The position numbers and the translations under genes are program-made. The notes beneath the pieces are model-generated. The model searched no databases. It was given only the letters and a program-made list of their open reading frames with translations, and was not told the origin of the DNA. DNA of 64,000 nucleotides, from NCBI GenBank assembly GCA_024803745.1, contig JANJXV010000004.1, forward strand, positions 51,960,358-52,024,357, in the 5' to 3' direction. How positions within the stretch are numbered: position 1 is the first letter of the stretch; the number at the start of each line of letters is the position of its first letter. Positions 33,591 through 45,990 of the stretch are shown piece by piece. This DNA is from Megascapheus bottae. Lineage: Eukaryota > Chordata > Mammalia > Rodentia > Geomyidae.

Positions 33591-34673
33591 TAACCTGGAA
33601 AATTTGGGCTTCCTCACAGCATGTCAGCCTCAAGTTCATTGGAATTCTTACATGAAAACTAGTTTCCAATCAATCAAATGTTCTAAAAGACCAAGCAAAA
33701 TCAGCATGGCTTCTTATAACCTAATCTTATAAAACATGTTTCCCATCTGTTCTTTTCTATTTGTTACACAGATTTGGGGTAGGAATTATTACACCTTAGG
33801 CATCAGTGATAGGGAGATTAGTTTACTTAGCTGGAATGCAGGGAGCGGGTAGAACTTTTCAAAAACATAATAAATAAATAAGACATATGAGTACTGTTGG
33901 TTTATGTCCATAATTGTAACTATTTTGGGAATAAGATACAAAAGTAACCAGCAAAAGTTGGAGTGGAGCCATGCCCTATGTAGACAGGAACCAGCTGGCA
34001 ACCTAGTAGAACACTCCACACCTTGAGTTCAGACACTGATACTGTGGAGCAATGAGATGAATTAGACATAAATTGACCCATAACTTGAAGAAATACATGC
34101 TATCAAATCATAAACCTATCAACTTGTTGCAAGGTTTCTTTCAGAATTTGGAGGCTACAAGTATTATAATTGTTTTATGTTATATAACTTTATAAAGACT
34201 CATTTTATTTCAATAAATTGAATTAAATGAGCAAATGCGACATAATGTCGAATAAAAATATTTATTAACTTTGGGGACAATTTATTTCATTCATCAAAAA
34301 TGTTATATGCAATGTTTTAAGTGATAGTACAACTTGCTACAAAGAAAATGATTATTGAGAAAATATGTCTTGTGATTATTTGAATATGTAACAAAAATTC
34401 AGGCATCACTTTCTTGGTAATAACAATGAGTTCTGGTATTTTTCACTGCAATTTCTTTGACTTGGTTGTTAATATCCATATAAAGAAAATAAGGACTAAA
34501 TAATTCACCAAACCATGTTTTAGATACTACGACACCTGTTGTAGATAATTCCTCATTCTGTTATTACCTCTCTTTTACATTTGAAAGCATAAGAGAATTA
34601 AAGTAAGTAAATATTTTTTTATTTTATTTGTATTGTCAGGGTAATGTATAGAGGGGTTACAGTTATATTCTCC

Positions 34674-35202
34674 TGTTGGGGCCTGACCTCAATCTCTGAG
34701 GCCTGATTCTGGCTCAGTGGCAATTAAAGGGCTTTGGCCAGGCATTCACTCCTTGCATACCTCTCTTAAGGCATCTTTGTGTACATGACTCGATTGAGCC
34801 CCCCACAGCTTCATAGGTCTTGCAGCAGCACAGGTCTCTCAAGCTTTCCTGCACTGGTCCCACCCAGTACCTGAAAGCCTCCGCCCCCAGACCCTTAGTG
34901 GTAGCATGGTGGCCCTCTTCCTATTGGCTAGCTTCCCAGTTCCCACCTTCTCTTACCCCAACAGTATATAACTAACTGCCTGACGCAATAAAGACATCAA
35001 ATCAGATCAGCAGAGATCAGCGGAGAGATCTGATACGCTTTCAATGGTTGACACTGCTCCTGACTCAGTGTGGTTTTTTCTTCCCCGGTAATTGGGGGAG
35101 GGCTGGGTCACCTATACTTACCATCTTGCTTGGCTCCAGGGGACTACAGGCTGATCCTGTGTGTCCCTCCCCATTCCTGAGTTGCTCCCCAGAGAAGCAA
35201 CA
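34674..35202 (+). mobile_element. Solo LTR of a second, unrelated ERV
   Basis: The 529-bp unit starts TGTTGGGG and ends AGCAACA, and is flanked on both sides by TTCTCC (34668-34673 and 35203-35208). It has a CAAT-type ATTGG at 34923-34927, TATATAA at 34965-34971 and AATAAA at 34987-34992, so it is transcribed on the plus strand. It splits an older reverse-strand LINE-1 3' region. The internal genes were lost by LTR-LTR recombination. A 6-bp duplication suggests class II. It is not the same family as the LTR at 13002. Confidence 0.87.
34987..34992 (+). promoter_or_regulatory. AATAAA signal of the solo LTR, with TATA box 34965-34971
   Basis: TATATAA is followed 15 bases later by AATAAA. The close spacing again puts the poly(A) signal near or before the start site, as in betaretroviral LTRs. 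It could act as a cryptic promoter or terminator for the region. Confidence 0.5.
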
Positions 35203-35827
35203 TTCTCCAGGTAGTAGGTGCATTACTTCTCACACATTGATACCCCTTCTCATGGTTTGTCTCCATATCCTTCCCCCCACCCCCTCCAAATCATCTTGTT
35301 TCCCCCTTCCCTTTCCTATTTCAAATAAACATATATATATATATATATATATATAAATAATATACCAGGTAACAAAGTCAGATACAGTAACAATATGAGA
35401 TTAACCAAAGGGCAAAAAAAGAGAAGAGAAAGATTTTACAAGTACAAAAATGCTTTACTTAGTATTTTTCTATGATTCTACTGAATAGAGAAGTTTTGTT
35501 TACAGAACAAGAACAGAGAAGCTATGAGTTAATAGTTTAAGTAATGATTTTCTAATTGTTTCTGTTTTTTCCCTCCATTGATAGGTATTTCGTCTTTCTA
35601 AACTTCACTCTTCGAAGGGAATGCAATTAACAATTTCTTGTGATATCCTTTCCTAACTTTTCAAGTTGAAAACACAGAATATTTAACATTTGAAGTATTA
35701 GAGAAGTTTTTTTTAAAAAAAACTGCTACAAGAGCAAAGCATGATGATAAAATTTGTATTTTTTCCAAAATTAAATTAAGGATAAAATTATTTTAATTAC
35801 AACTTATTGTTTTTTGTTTTTGTGTTT

Positions 35828-36012
35828 GTTTTGTCAATTTAAACTCAGTGCCTGGGCACTGTCCTTGGGCTTTCTCAAGCCCAGAGCTGTACCACTTGGA
35901 CCACAGAAGCACTTCCAGCATTTTTTGTGTATGTAGTACCAAGGAGTCAAACCCAGGGCTTTATGCGTCCTAGGCAAGCAATCTACCACTAGGCAAGACT
36001 GGCAGCCCAGAA
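35828..36012 (-). repeat. ID-like SINE, reverse
   Basis: The antisense copy includes cctgggcactgtccttggg, gtaccaaggagtcaaaccca and caagcaatctaccactagg. Confidence 0.82.
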
Positions 36013-36142
36013 TTTATTTTTAAAATATGTGTTATATTCTTAAGAAGACTGACACTGCATTGTTTTTGATACATAAACACTAGTATTGGAAAAAATGGTC
36101 TTTATTTTTAAAGAATCCCTTGCTGAAAGAAGTTTTAATTAG

Positions 36143-36345
36143 AAGTGGGTGCTGGTGTTTCATGCCTATAATCCTACCTATTCCTAAAGCTGAGATCTGA
36201 GGATGGCAGTTCAAAGACAGCACAGGCAAGAAAGTCCTTGAAACTCTATCTTCCATGAACTTCCAAAAAGTCAGAAATGGAGCTGCAGGTAGAGTGCTAA
36301 TCTTCAGTAAAAAAGATCAAGAACAACAGCCAGGCTCTGAGTCTG
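36143..36345 (+). repeat. Composite SINE, forward
   Basis: It has tgctggtgtttcatgcctat, the gctgagatctgaggatggc block and a short ID-like right half. Confidence 0.72.
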
Positions 36346-36651
36346 GCATGTTCATGATGTGTACACAGACACACATAGTCTTTAATTAGATAAATCAGAA
36401 ATACCTTTCTGATGTTGCTTTAGTGGTGCTGGTGGTGGCAGTTAAGATGGATATCAGACTACTATACCTACAACTGAGATATTCTGAATTTCTGAAGGAA
36501 ACTCCCTTTGAAAATACATCTGATTTCGATTTCAATTTATATCTTGGGTTAGAAAGCAACTAGACTTTTCACTGAACAACAAACTATAATTTAATAAAAT
36601 AATGACAGCAATAAAATGAGTCTATTTCATAGGCTAATGCAATAATTTTCT

Positions 36652-37813
36652 TTGTGTAAAATATAATTTTATTATCATTATTAAGGGATACAGAGGGGTT
36701 ACCATTTCATAAATGGGGTAATGATTAAATTTCTTTTTTTCAAATATTTTTATTGTAATTAATAGAAGGGTTACATGATATTCACCAGATAGAAGGTGCA
36801 TTAATTCACATACATTGATACCCTGTCTCATGTCTTGGTCCCCATTTCCCTCCCCCGACTCCCACCCCTCATCTTGTTTTCCCCCCTTCCCTATCCAATT
36901 TCAAATAATCAAATACAAATATATCGGATATATATACAATATATCAGATAACAAAGTGAGACACTAACAATATGAGATAACCAAGGGACAGCAAAAGAGA
37001 TGAGAGATAACATAGTACATTAAGGACACAATCACTCACTATATGGCTTTTGTTTCTATATCCTAGAGGTCCTTTCATTTAGCATCATCCTATATGGCCT
37101 TATGAATCTAGGTTTTGCTCTATTGTAAATTTCTGCTAGGAGAGCCCAAGGTTTCTACTGATTATGACAAATGAGGGAAACCATTGAGCCTATGTTCCTT
37201 TGAGTCTGGCTTACTTCACTTAATATTATTTTTTCTAGGTCTTTCCAATTCCTAACAAATGGGGCGATGTCATTCTTTCTGACAGCAGCATAGAATTCCA
37301 TTGTGTAAAAATACCACATCTTGTTGATCCACTCATCAACTGAGGGACATCTGGGTTGGTTCCATATCTTTGCTATGGTAAATAGTGCTGCTATGAACAT
37401 TGTTGTGCTGGTGGATTTAATAAGTCCTTGTTTCTGGATGATTGGGTAAATGCCAAGTAGTGGAATTGCTGGGTCATAGGGGAGCTCTATGTTTAGTCTT
37501 TTGAGGAACTGCCATACTGCTTTCCATAGTGATTGAATGAGATTGCACGCCCACCAACAGTGTAGTAGTGATCCCTCCTGGCCACATCCCCTCCAGCATC
37601 TGTTGTTATTAGTTTTCTTGATCCTGGCCATTCTAACTGGATTGAGGTGGAATCTTAAAGTTGTTTTGATTTGCATATCTTTTATGACCAGAGATGTTGA
37701 GCATTTCTTCATGTGTCTATAGGCCATTTTTGTTTCTTCTTCAGAGAAATCTTTGGCCCATCTTTTAATGGGATGGTTTTTTCTTTGGAGATTAGTTTTG
37801 GAGTGATTCAATC
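36652..37813 (-). mobile_element. 5'-truncated LINE-1 with 15-bp TSD and probable 3' transduction
   Basis: A perfect 15-bp repeat, atgcaataattttct, sits at 36637-36651 and 37814-37828. Inside, 36732-37813 is the 3' untranslated region plus the ORF2 C-terminus of a LINE-1 on the minus strand. The first 80 bases (36652-36731) belong to a different LINE-1 3' end with its own AATAAA (36666-36671 region), so they look like flank carried along by read-through. Confidence 0.8.
37155..37811 (-). pseudogene. LINE-1 ORF2 C-terminal fragment (218 codons, open)
   Basis: The frame encodes the C-terminal part of the LINE-1 ORF2 protein, downstream of the reverse transcriptase. The cysteine-rich segment near residues 75-90 ([18 protein letters not shown]) matches the known CCHC-like C-terminal motif. 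Landmark LINE-1 stretches follow: a [11 protein letters not shown] block, then [12 protein letters not shown], then SEVSQTQRN near the C-terminus. Residue 1 is just an internal methionine. The endonuclease and reverse transcriptase parts are missing by 5' truncation, so it cannot work. Being open over 218 codons, it is among the younger LINE-1 fragments here. Confidence 0.88.
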
Positions 37814-37828
37814 ATGCAATAATTTTCT

Positions 37829-39268
37829 AATTAATCTCCTTAGTGATTATTACAATGCCTTACTGATCGTAAATACTAAAATACAGTTGTGAAAATAACT
37901 ATTTCCTAATCTTGATAGTTGGTCTTCCTCTTTGAATTCAATTATCTATGCTTCAAAAATATGCTGAACGTGAACAGAGAATCCTCTTGTGAGTATTCCC
38001 TAAGCAACACAATATGCCAGCTATTTACATAGTATTTGTATTATATTAGATATTTAAAGTGCTCTTGGTACTATTTAAAATGCACTAGAGATTGTATAGG
38101 TTATATATAAATCAGTACTGTTTTATAAGCGACTTGGCATCCATGGGCTTTGTTCTCTACATGAGTCCTGGATCCAAATTCTGCAGATAGTGTGGGACAT
38201 TCTATACCACCCAGTAATTACTAATAAATAATGATTTCACAATCACACATGTAGGAAACTATCATCATTATTGGTCATGACAGCTTATATGCAAATGATC
38301 TTTTAAAAACAATCCATGCACATTATAGAAAATTTATTCAAGACAGGCAGATCAGGTAGCACAACAGGAAACCATTGATAAGGCATGGGTGAATCTTACT
38401 CTGTGTATAACATTCCTCTCATGAGAATGCATCATGGACCTGCAAGAACTGCCTTAATCTCTTCCAGGGGTGGTTACTGGACTTTATTACTTCCTCAGAG
38501 GCTCCCTTTGTTAAAGGGTCTACGTTCTCTTAAATTAGCTGCATTGGGAAATCATGAATTTCAATACATGAACCCTTGAAAAACAAACTCAAACTCATTG
38601 CCTGTTTTTAATTCTTAACACCTAGTCTTGTGTTGGGAAAGAGCATCCTGAACATTAGGAATGGAATACTACCTTGAGCATTTGAGAAGATAGGCTATCT
38701 GAGTTTCATCCCACAGTGTAATATCATAGAGAGAACTTTTATCCAGACACATTTCTTCTGTTTTCTATTCTCCATCAAGCCAAACCATAAAAATAGACAG
38801 TTTCCTTGGTCCTGGGCTGTTCATTTCTAAAGCTTCCCAGGTCATATACATTTTTGATTAAATATGTACAGTGGGATTTCTCTCTTTTTTGTGTGAGAAT
38901 ACTGGAGTTTGATCTCAAAATTTTTTCAGTTGCTACCTTTCTACAAGACATTATAAAGAAAATATAACTTGATCTTAAATTCATCCTGGCATTTCCCTAT
39001 TACAAAGAGTACTTATACTGTGAAGTGTTTCTAATCATGTTACAGCAAGTTTATCTGTGTAATTTTAATAGTCAGGGCTTACAAAGCTTCTCAGCTTAAT
39101 GTTCACATATTTGCAGTGTCCTTTTCATTAAGGTGATGCATCTTTCACGGCTTCATACTACATTCCATGTAACAGTTTGATTAGGAGCCTGTATTCAGAT
39201 TCCAGCTTCATCATTTACTATGTGTGCGTCTTCATGTTATTCCTTTCTGGGCTGCACTTACAATTGTG
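37829..39268. other. AT-rich DNA, nothing assigned
   Basis: No recognised repeat or frame of interest. Confidence 0.5.
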
Positions 39269-39269
39269 T

Positions 39270-39505
39270 GTGGAGAAAGAGGGGTTCTGGAGCTTGAAAT
39301 CAGGGCCTGAGAACTTACCCTGTGATTTTGTGCTGAAGACTAGCTCTCTAACACTTGAAATCCACTTCTGACTTTTTGGGACTTACTTGGAAATATAAAT
39401 CTCACAGACTTTTTTGCCCCAGCTGGATTCCAACTATGAACCTCAGATATCAGCCTTCTGAGTAGCTGAGGTTACACACTCTGGTTTCTGGCCTGGGATG
39501 TAGTT
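39270..39505 (-). repeat. Composite SINE, reverse, diverged
   Basis: Its blocks are ggagcttgaaatcagggcct, tctctaacacttgaaatcca, aacctcagatatcagcc and tgagtagctgagg. Confidence 0.62.
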
Positions 39506-39623
39506 TCTTTCATTTGCAAAATAATTAATGGAAGCATACCTTGAGAGTTGTTTAAATTAAAAGATAGGTTGTATTTAAAATTCCTAAAATAGTATAGTAC
39601 CCATTTTAAAACCTACCATTTTT

Positions 39624-39820
39624 GGGCCAGAAGTTTGGCGTAATGGTTGAGTGCTTGCCTAGCATGCACAAAGAGCCGGGTTCGATTCCTCGGTGCCACA
39701 TACCTAGAAAAAAGCCAGAAGTGGAGCTGAGGCTCAAGTGGTAGAGCTCTAGCCTTGAGAAAGTCCAAGGACAGGGCTCAGACCCTGAGCTCAAGCCCAG
39801 GGCTGCCAAAAAGAAAAAAA
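39624..39820 (+). repeat. ID-like SINE, forward, complete with TSD
   Basis: It has a B box (gggttcgattcc) and an A-rich tail. The flanks aacctaccattttt (ending 39623) and aaccctaccattttt (39821-39835) are the duplication, with one extra base. Confidence 0.87.
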
Positions 39821-39839
39821 AACCCTACCATTTTTAAAT

Positions 39840-42385
39840 CCTATTATTTTTATTATCATCCTCCACTAAAGACTGGTTAATCTTGATGAGATTCTTTAAA
39901 TAAGTTATTAAACTTATTTATTATATTTTATTTTTGGTTCTTCCCTGTGCTCATTAGTATTGGCATTCTGTAATTTTATCTTTCTTATTTTCATAGATTT
40001 TAATATCAGACTTGGTAGTATTATAAAACAGTAACTAGCGTGCTTGCTTTCCTATTCTCTGCATCTCAAGTATAGAAATGACTTTGATGGAGAGATAGCT
40101 AGCAAGTAAAACAATTTAGCCCTGAATCTTTCTCAAAGGTGATTAAAGCTATGTGAAACTTCTTCAGCCTAATATGATTTTTGTCACTATCATTTTCTAT
40201 TTTAGTACCTTCGTTATGCATACTATTTATAACTGTTGAGCATTTTCTATATTTGTCCTTGTACAACTCAAATTCAATTTTTCTCATTCCTAATAAAAGA
40301 AGAATAGGGCTAGCCTTCCACATCAAACTGTATAAGAAGAATTTCACAGAAGACTCAGAAAACACATTGTACTCCCCATTGGTTCAATGGATGCTATGTG
40401 AGTTATGCCTGAAAATTCCAATGGATGAACAGATGCTTTCTAAGCCTGGAAGTGATCTATAAAGAGATAAGAATACATGGGGATAGAGCTGTTTTTCCAT
40501 TGATATCAGAGCAATAACTATTTTCCCTGGCCAGGGTGTGGGCAAAACAGGGAACCAACTGGGTTCATTTTAAAACAGCTCTCTCACAGAGGATTTCTTG
40601 ACAAGATGAGGTAACTCACTGGACAGAGCAGCACACCCAGTGTCTAAATTGACAGTGGATTGGCAGTGATGGTGTATTGATAAACATGGTGAAATATCCA
40701 GCTTTCAGCGGGATAAAAATGTATTCCTTTTCACAGCAGAGTTTAATACACATTCTCTGTGAATAAAAAGGAGATGACGTCCAAATAATAGTGATATAAA
40801 CAATGTTTATGTAATAAATTCCTAACCACCAAAACATTCTATCAAACTCTGTTTTTATACTGCTTTCCTTGAAATTTTAAGTCCTTAGCAAATCTATCAT
40901 AAATCTGACTGGATAAATTAATGTATATCTGACATAATGTTGAATGACTTATTTTTTCCACATTGATGAGTTAAATATAGCTACAGTTGCAAAATAGTTA
41001 TCCCTTCCTTAGTAATGAGAATGGTTTCTTTGCCGATTGAACAATAGCTTGTAAATACTAGAAGACACCATTTCTTGGTGTTATTCTCAATATGTAAGGC
41101 ACGTTGATCAATATTAGTATTTTCTCTAGCTTTATTAGCTTATTGTAGTGTCCTATTGAGCATTTTGCATTTGTTATGACATAACTAAGATTAATTCAAT
41201 TTTACTTCCTCTCATATTTAAAAAAGAAAAAGAGGAATAAATTGCTAGGCCTAAACTTCAAGATATGTAAGAAGATTTTAAAGAAACTACTCAGAAATCA
41301 TGTTCTAATTCCTATTTGGTATTTGAGGCACATATTAATATTAATGACAGTGTTAAGCCTCACCTCACACTGCAAATGTCCTTTTCAAAGGCTATTTAGT
41401 GACACATTTCTGGTTTCTCTTGGTGATTTCACTTTTAAAAAATATTTTTCATGCGTATCACTGAAATGCTGTCTAATGCTCCTGGCATAAGGAATCTGTA
41501 ATGTGTCTTTTGGAAAAATATACATGGTAGATAAGTTTCTTTTAGGTCAGAGTTACATTGCTGATAGATATGGGTACAGTATTAATGAACAAACTCTATG
41601 TATATGTATATGTATATGTATGTATATGTATATATAGTTGCATTTAAACAAAAACACACATATCACAAGGCTATATTTGGTCAGTTGATGAAAATGTGCT
41701 GACACAAAAACCTATCTCTATATTTCCCGTTACAGCACTGGTTCAAGTACTCACTAATTTATTGTTCCCCTGATCTCATTGAACATCATTATTATGAATA
41801 ATGAGTCAGTGCCAGGGACTATATCCCTGTACAGACAAAATAAACATAAATAGCTTCAAGATAATATATAATAGAAAAATATATTAAAATCATATGAAGT
41901 GATTAATTTTGACTTCTTTGCTTTAAAATAAGTAAAGTAAGCTTAAGAGTAATGGCTGCTCTGGATCATATAATTCCTGGAAATTTTACAGTCGGACCCT
42001 TTCAGCCTGTATATATGTTACAGTTGGGATATAGAGTCCCTACTAAGAAGCATGTGTCCAAGGGCTGTTCTGTAGTTATTGGCTTTAATTATTGAAAGAT
42101 GATTCAATAATTAGGATCATGATAAGCCCCCAGATAGGTTCATAATATAATGGCATTATGATCAAGTAGGGGCAAGGCATGATTGAAGGAAATGAATGAG
42201 TGGGAATATGATTTTTAAAGGGTATCTTGAAAGGTATCTTGGTTACTTTTTTTTTAAATTTTCTGTTTTGTGGTAGCTACTAGGGAATCAGGCTCCTCCC
42301 ATCATCAGCCATCTTTGATGCAATATTCTTCCTTGTCTCAGTCTGAAAATAATAAATCCCAATATTTTTAGACTAAATTATTATT
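39840..42385. other. AT-rich DNA, nothing assigned
   Basis: Only the microsatellite at 41597-41634 was recognised. Confidence 0.5.
41597..41634 (+). repeat. (TATATG)n-type microsatellite
   Basis: Alternating TATATG and TATG units. Confidence 0.85.
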
Positions 42386-42387
42386 TT

Positions 42388-42590
42388 GTTTGCCAGTTCT
42401 GGTGCTTGAACTTAAGGTTGAGCACTGTCCCTGAGCTTCTTTTCTACAAGGCTAGCCCTGTACCACTTGAGCCGCAGCACCACTTCTGGCTTTATCTGTT
42501 CATGGTGGTACTGAGGAATCAAACCCAGGGCTTCATGTATGCTAGGCAAGCACTCTACCATCAAGCCACATTCCCAACCCCATCAGCTTT
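42388..42590 (-). repeat. ID-like SINE, reverse
   Basis: The antisense copy includes gccagttctggtgcttgaac, gagccgcagcaccacttctgg and gctaggcaagcactctacca. Confidence 0.83.
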
Positions 42591-42654
42591 AAAACAATAG
42601 AATTGTTTCTCTCAGATATGGTCTCTCATAAATGCATCAAAGAATAAGAAATTA

Positions 42655-42905
42655 AGAAATGACCAGTGAGACCGACATTGGTGGGTCATATTTATAATAA
42701 AACTACTTATAATAAAAGCTACTCTGGGATATGCATTTGAAGACAAGGAGGGCAGAAATATACATAAGACTCTTATCTCCAATTGTTCACCAACAAAAGG
42801 TGGAATTTGACCTGTGGCCCTAGTATCAAAGCAGTAGCCCTGATAAACAAACAAAACTCAAGAGCAGTGACTAGGTCTTGAATTCAAGCTCCCAGCCCAG
42901 TACAT
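42655..42905 (+). repeat. Diverged composite SINE, forward
   Basis: Its blocks are gaagacaaggagggcagaaa, actcttatctccaattgttc and a right end near aattcaagctcccag. A purine-rich tract follows. Confidence 0.5.
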
Positions 42906-43020
42906 GATGAAAGGAGATGGGGGCGGGAGGGGAAGGAAGGAGAGAGGTAGGAAGGAAGGAAAGAAGGCAAGCAGGTAGGAAGGAAAGAAGGAAGGAAGGA
43001 AAGAAGGGGAGAAAGAAAAA
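42905..43020 (+). repeat. Purine-rich (GGAA)n tract
   Basis: Nearly all purine on the plus strand, with many GGAAGGAA units. These are clustered ETS-core motifs, likely expanded from the A-rich end of the neighbouring SINE. Confidence 0.88.
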
Positions 43021-43129
43021 TATTGTCAGTTTTGCAATTGGGTGATTTCACTGGTTGAGAGCATTTTATCTGACATGCTAACATTCAAAAATGATTTTAA
43101 GAAGAGGTGGGGATTATATAAGTGTATAT

Positions 43130-43858
43130 AAAGTTTTCCCAAGTAACAAATGCTTGCAAGAATGTGAGGCAAAAGAAAAACTCACACACTGTTGGTGGGA
43201 ATATAAATTAGTGTAACAAGTATGGAAATCAGTCTGAATATTCATCCAGGAAGTATAAATAGAGCTGCCATATGATCCTAATGTACAACTGCTAGATATA
43301 TAGCAAAAGAAATGTACATCAATGAAGAAGAGAGATACCTGCACAGCCATGTTTATAAGAATTCTATTTGTAATATTTGTGTTATAAAACCAGCCTTGGC
43401 ACCCAATTACTAGCGATTGAATAAAGAAAAGAGAGTATTATTCTGTCATAAAGAAAAATAAAATTTTGACATTTGCAGGAAAAATAGAACTGGAAATCAT
43501 CATGTCACAGATAATAAGCCAAGATTAGGAAGATAAATTTCACAAGTTTTTGTTCATGATGTAACTAAAATAATAGCAATAAATGTGATATAACTATGAG
43601 GGGAACTTTTATGGTAAAGGAGAGGATGATAACTGGTTGAACATTATAGAAGCACATCATATATACACATAAAAAAACTATAATAAAACACTGAAACTCT
43701 TAAAATCAAGAAGGAAGAGAGGGTGAGTTTAAGGAAGAGTAATTGGAATAAATGAGATCAAATTCTATAATGCATATATGTAAATATCACAATGAGTCCT
43801 CTTTGAACAATTAATTCATTAATAATAATAATAAGATGAGCAGAGGGAAAAGTAAAGC
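43130..43858 (+). mobile_element. Old LINE-1 3' end, forward
   Basis: The ORF2 C-terminal block (cacactgttggtgggaatat, agagctgccatatgatcc) leads into a decayed 3' end. It is more diverged than the other copies. Confidence 0.7.
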
Positions 43859-44085
43859 TTTATTTTTTAAAATTTTATGCTGAAGGTAATGTACAGAGGA
43901 GTTCTAGTTACATAATTCAGGTAATGAGTCCATTTCTTTTTTTAACAAAGTCACCCCATCCTCCTTTCCATCCAACTTTTACCCTCCCAACTCCCATCAG
44001 TACAACTCCCATCAGTTTTGTGCAGGCTTTTCAGACACACATACATTGACCATACATCCAGGCGTTCTTTTACTCCACGGTTCTG
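43859..44085 (-). mobile_element. LINE-1 3' fragment, reverse
   Basis: This is antisense of a LINE-1 3' end (gtacagaggagttctagtta, then ccatttc and caaagtcacccc). It meets the forward copy 43130-43858 tail to tail. Confidence 0.65.
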
Positions 44086-44089
44086 TGAA

Positions 44090-45825
44090 ACTGAGAGGTC
44101 TCTTAGAAAAATCTTCAGAAATCATGAAAGTACCATGGATAGGCATCAAGACAAGTAAAGATGATGAAATGCCTAGTATAACTCAAAAGAGAAGCAGAAA
44201 GTTTTCATTTCATTTATGAAGGAGTTTAGAGGATGGAAGAATTCAGAAGGCCAAGTGGAGAACTAGAATACTAATCAAAATAATTTATAAATTAGACTGA
44301 AGTCTTTTTCTTGTTGTTGTTTCTTTGTCTTAATTTTCTCTCAATGATTTTTTTCTTGTGATAAGAGAGCTAGAATGACATAAATATTACTTCGAAGAAA
44401 AAAAAATCTGTGTCATTTCTTCTGTAGCCATCAGTTAGACCAGGATGGAGCTGGCATTGGGACTAAGGATATTTTCCATACCAAATAAACCTGGTTAAAT
44501 GACAGGTCTGCCTTTACCCTGCCCCAGGTATCTTTATCTTTGCCCTGCCCCAGGTCCTTACATAGATTCAACACATGCTCCAAGTTAGATAAAAACTACT
44601 ACTACTATTACTAATATATTAAAACAAAATAGGAACTGACCCCCACCTAGACTGAAATTTCACCTTCATCCCAAGTACAGAATGAAAAGACGACAGGAAA
44701 GATGGATCATGTGCTCCAGTTTTACGATGCTTTTGTCTGTTCTAGGTAGAAATTTGTTCTAGTTGGAATATTCTATTGAAAGGATGAAGTTTAATAGTTG
44801 CGAAATGGAGAATGCTAAAGTCTTCCCACTACACACTTAAATATTTAAAAAGCAAATTAAACTTAACATATTTAAATTTTCTGCATAGTAGCTGGGTGAA
44901 GGATTAAAGCCAATTCATATGAACAATATGAGACTTATCAGTAACTCACAATAATAGTTTTACAAATCAATATATTCATGTTGGACTAACAAAACCTTGC
45001 CTACATATTACTAGGACAATAATATCTAATATATTGTCCTTAATCCATTATTTCAGCTCTATAACTTCTCCACATAATTTTTATAAGCCTCCTTAAGCTC
45101 CTGTTACTATATATCAGCCCAGATTACTCTAGTCCAAAGCAGTGGTTATTGTCTCTCCTTCTCTCAAAATATACCAGGAAAGGAAAGCATCAGATTTACA
45201 AAATTATATAAGCATAAGGATAAGGTAAAGGTTTATGAATACTGAAGAAAATATCGCAGACTGGGTGAAATATTTGTGAGAATTGGCCATGATACATAAC
45301 ATTTTCCAAGTACAACAGATTGAGAAAGGATCCAAACACAAAAGACAAAAAAAAATAATGTGTGATCAGAACCACAATAAAGCATGTTGTACCTTCCAAG
45401 TCTACTAAGGAAATCGAGCAATTGCTTTTCCTTTGCAAGTCAGCATTGATGGGTCATCATTTTGTTGTTGTTGTTGTTGTTGTTGGATTCCAAAAGTGGT
45501 TAAAACTCATTCTTCTGGGCACAGTTCATTTGCTCATTCCCCCTCCTCTGTGGGGAGGGACAGAGCAACAAAGAACTTTAGAGTGTGAGGTCCTTGTAAT
45601 ATCCAGGCTTCAGACCAGGTATCAAGCTGCCCTTAAGAAAGGGTCCAATTGCAACAGAGATGTGAGCCACACAATTTGAATCAAAGTAGATATTAGGAAG
45701 TTAAGCAGCAGGGTGAGATTATCAAGTCCATAGTTCTTCATTCTGGTACTAAGAACACAAGTGGAGGGACACTCAAAGACTCTTCTCCTTCTTGAACCAC
45801 TCAGTGGCTCTGCAAAAGTAATTTG
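44090..45825. other. AT-rich DNA, nothing assigned
   Basis: Only the TTG run at 45462-45486 was recognised. Confidence 0.5.
45462..45486 (+). repeat. (TTG)8 microsatellite
   Basis: Eight perfect TTG units. A second run lies at 46042-46061 and a decayed one at 46547-46595. Confidence 0.93.
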
Positions 45826-45828
45826 CAA

Positions 45829-45990
45829 CATTTTTTTTTTTGCCAGTCCTAGAGCTTGAGCTCAGGGCCTGAGCACTGTCCTGGGGTTTTAACTCAAGGC
45901 TCGCAGCTTCCTCGCATTTCTTTGTATGTACTATCGAGGAATCGAATCCAGATATTCTTGCATGCTAGGCAAGCATCAGGCCAAACTCTT
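45829..45990 (-). repeat. ID-like SINE, reverse
   Basis: It runs from a T tract through gccagtcctagagcttgagc to tgcatgctaggcaagcatc. Confidence 0.82.

Larger units (their letters stand above)
34612..35440 (-). mobile_element. LINE-1 3' end, reverse, split by the solo LTR
   Basis: 34612-34673 and 35203-35440 join into a LINE-1 3' untranslated region of the type seen elsewhere in this window (antisense of GTAACCCCTCT, the G-rich tract and the TTTGTTACCTGG block). The LTR lies between. A (TA)n run is at 35329-35356. Confidence 0.8.

Noticed and set aside
34674..35202. Solo LTR as a third copy of the provirus LTR
   Set aside because: Length, ends and internal sequence differ (TGTTGGGG start versus TGTCGGGAG), so it is another family.
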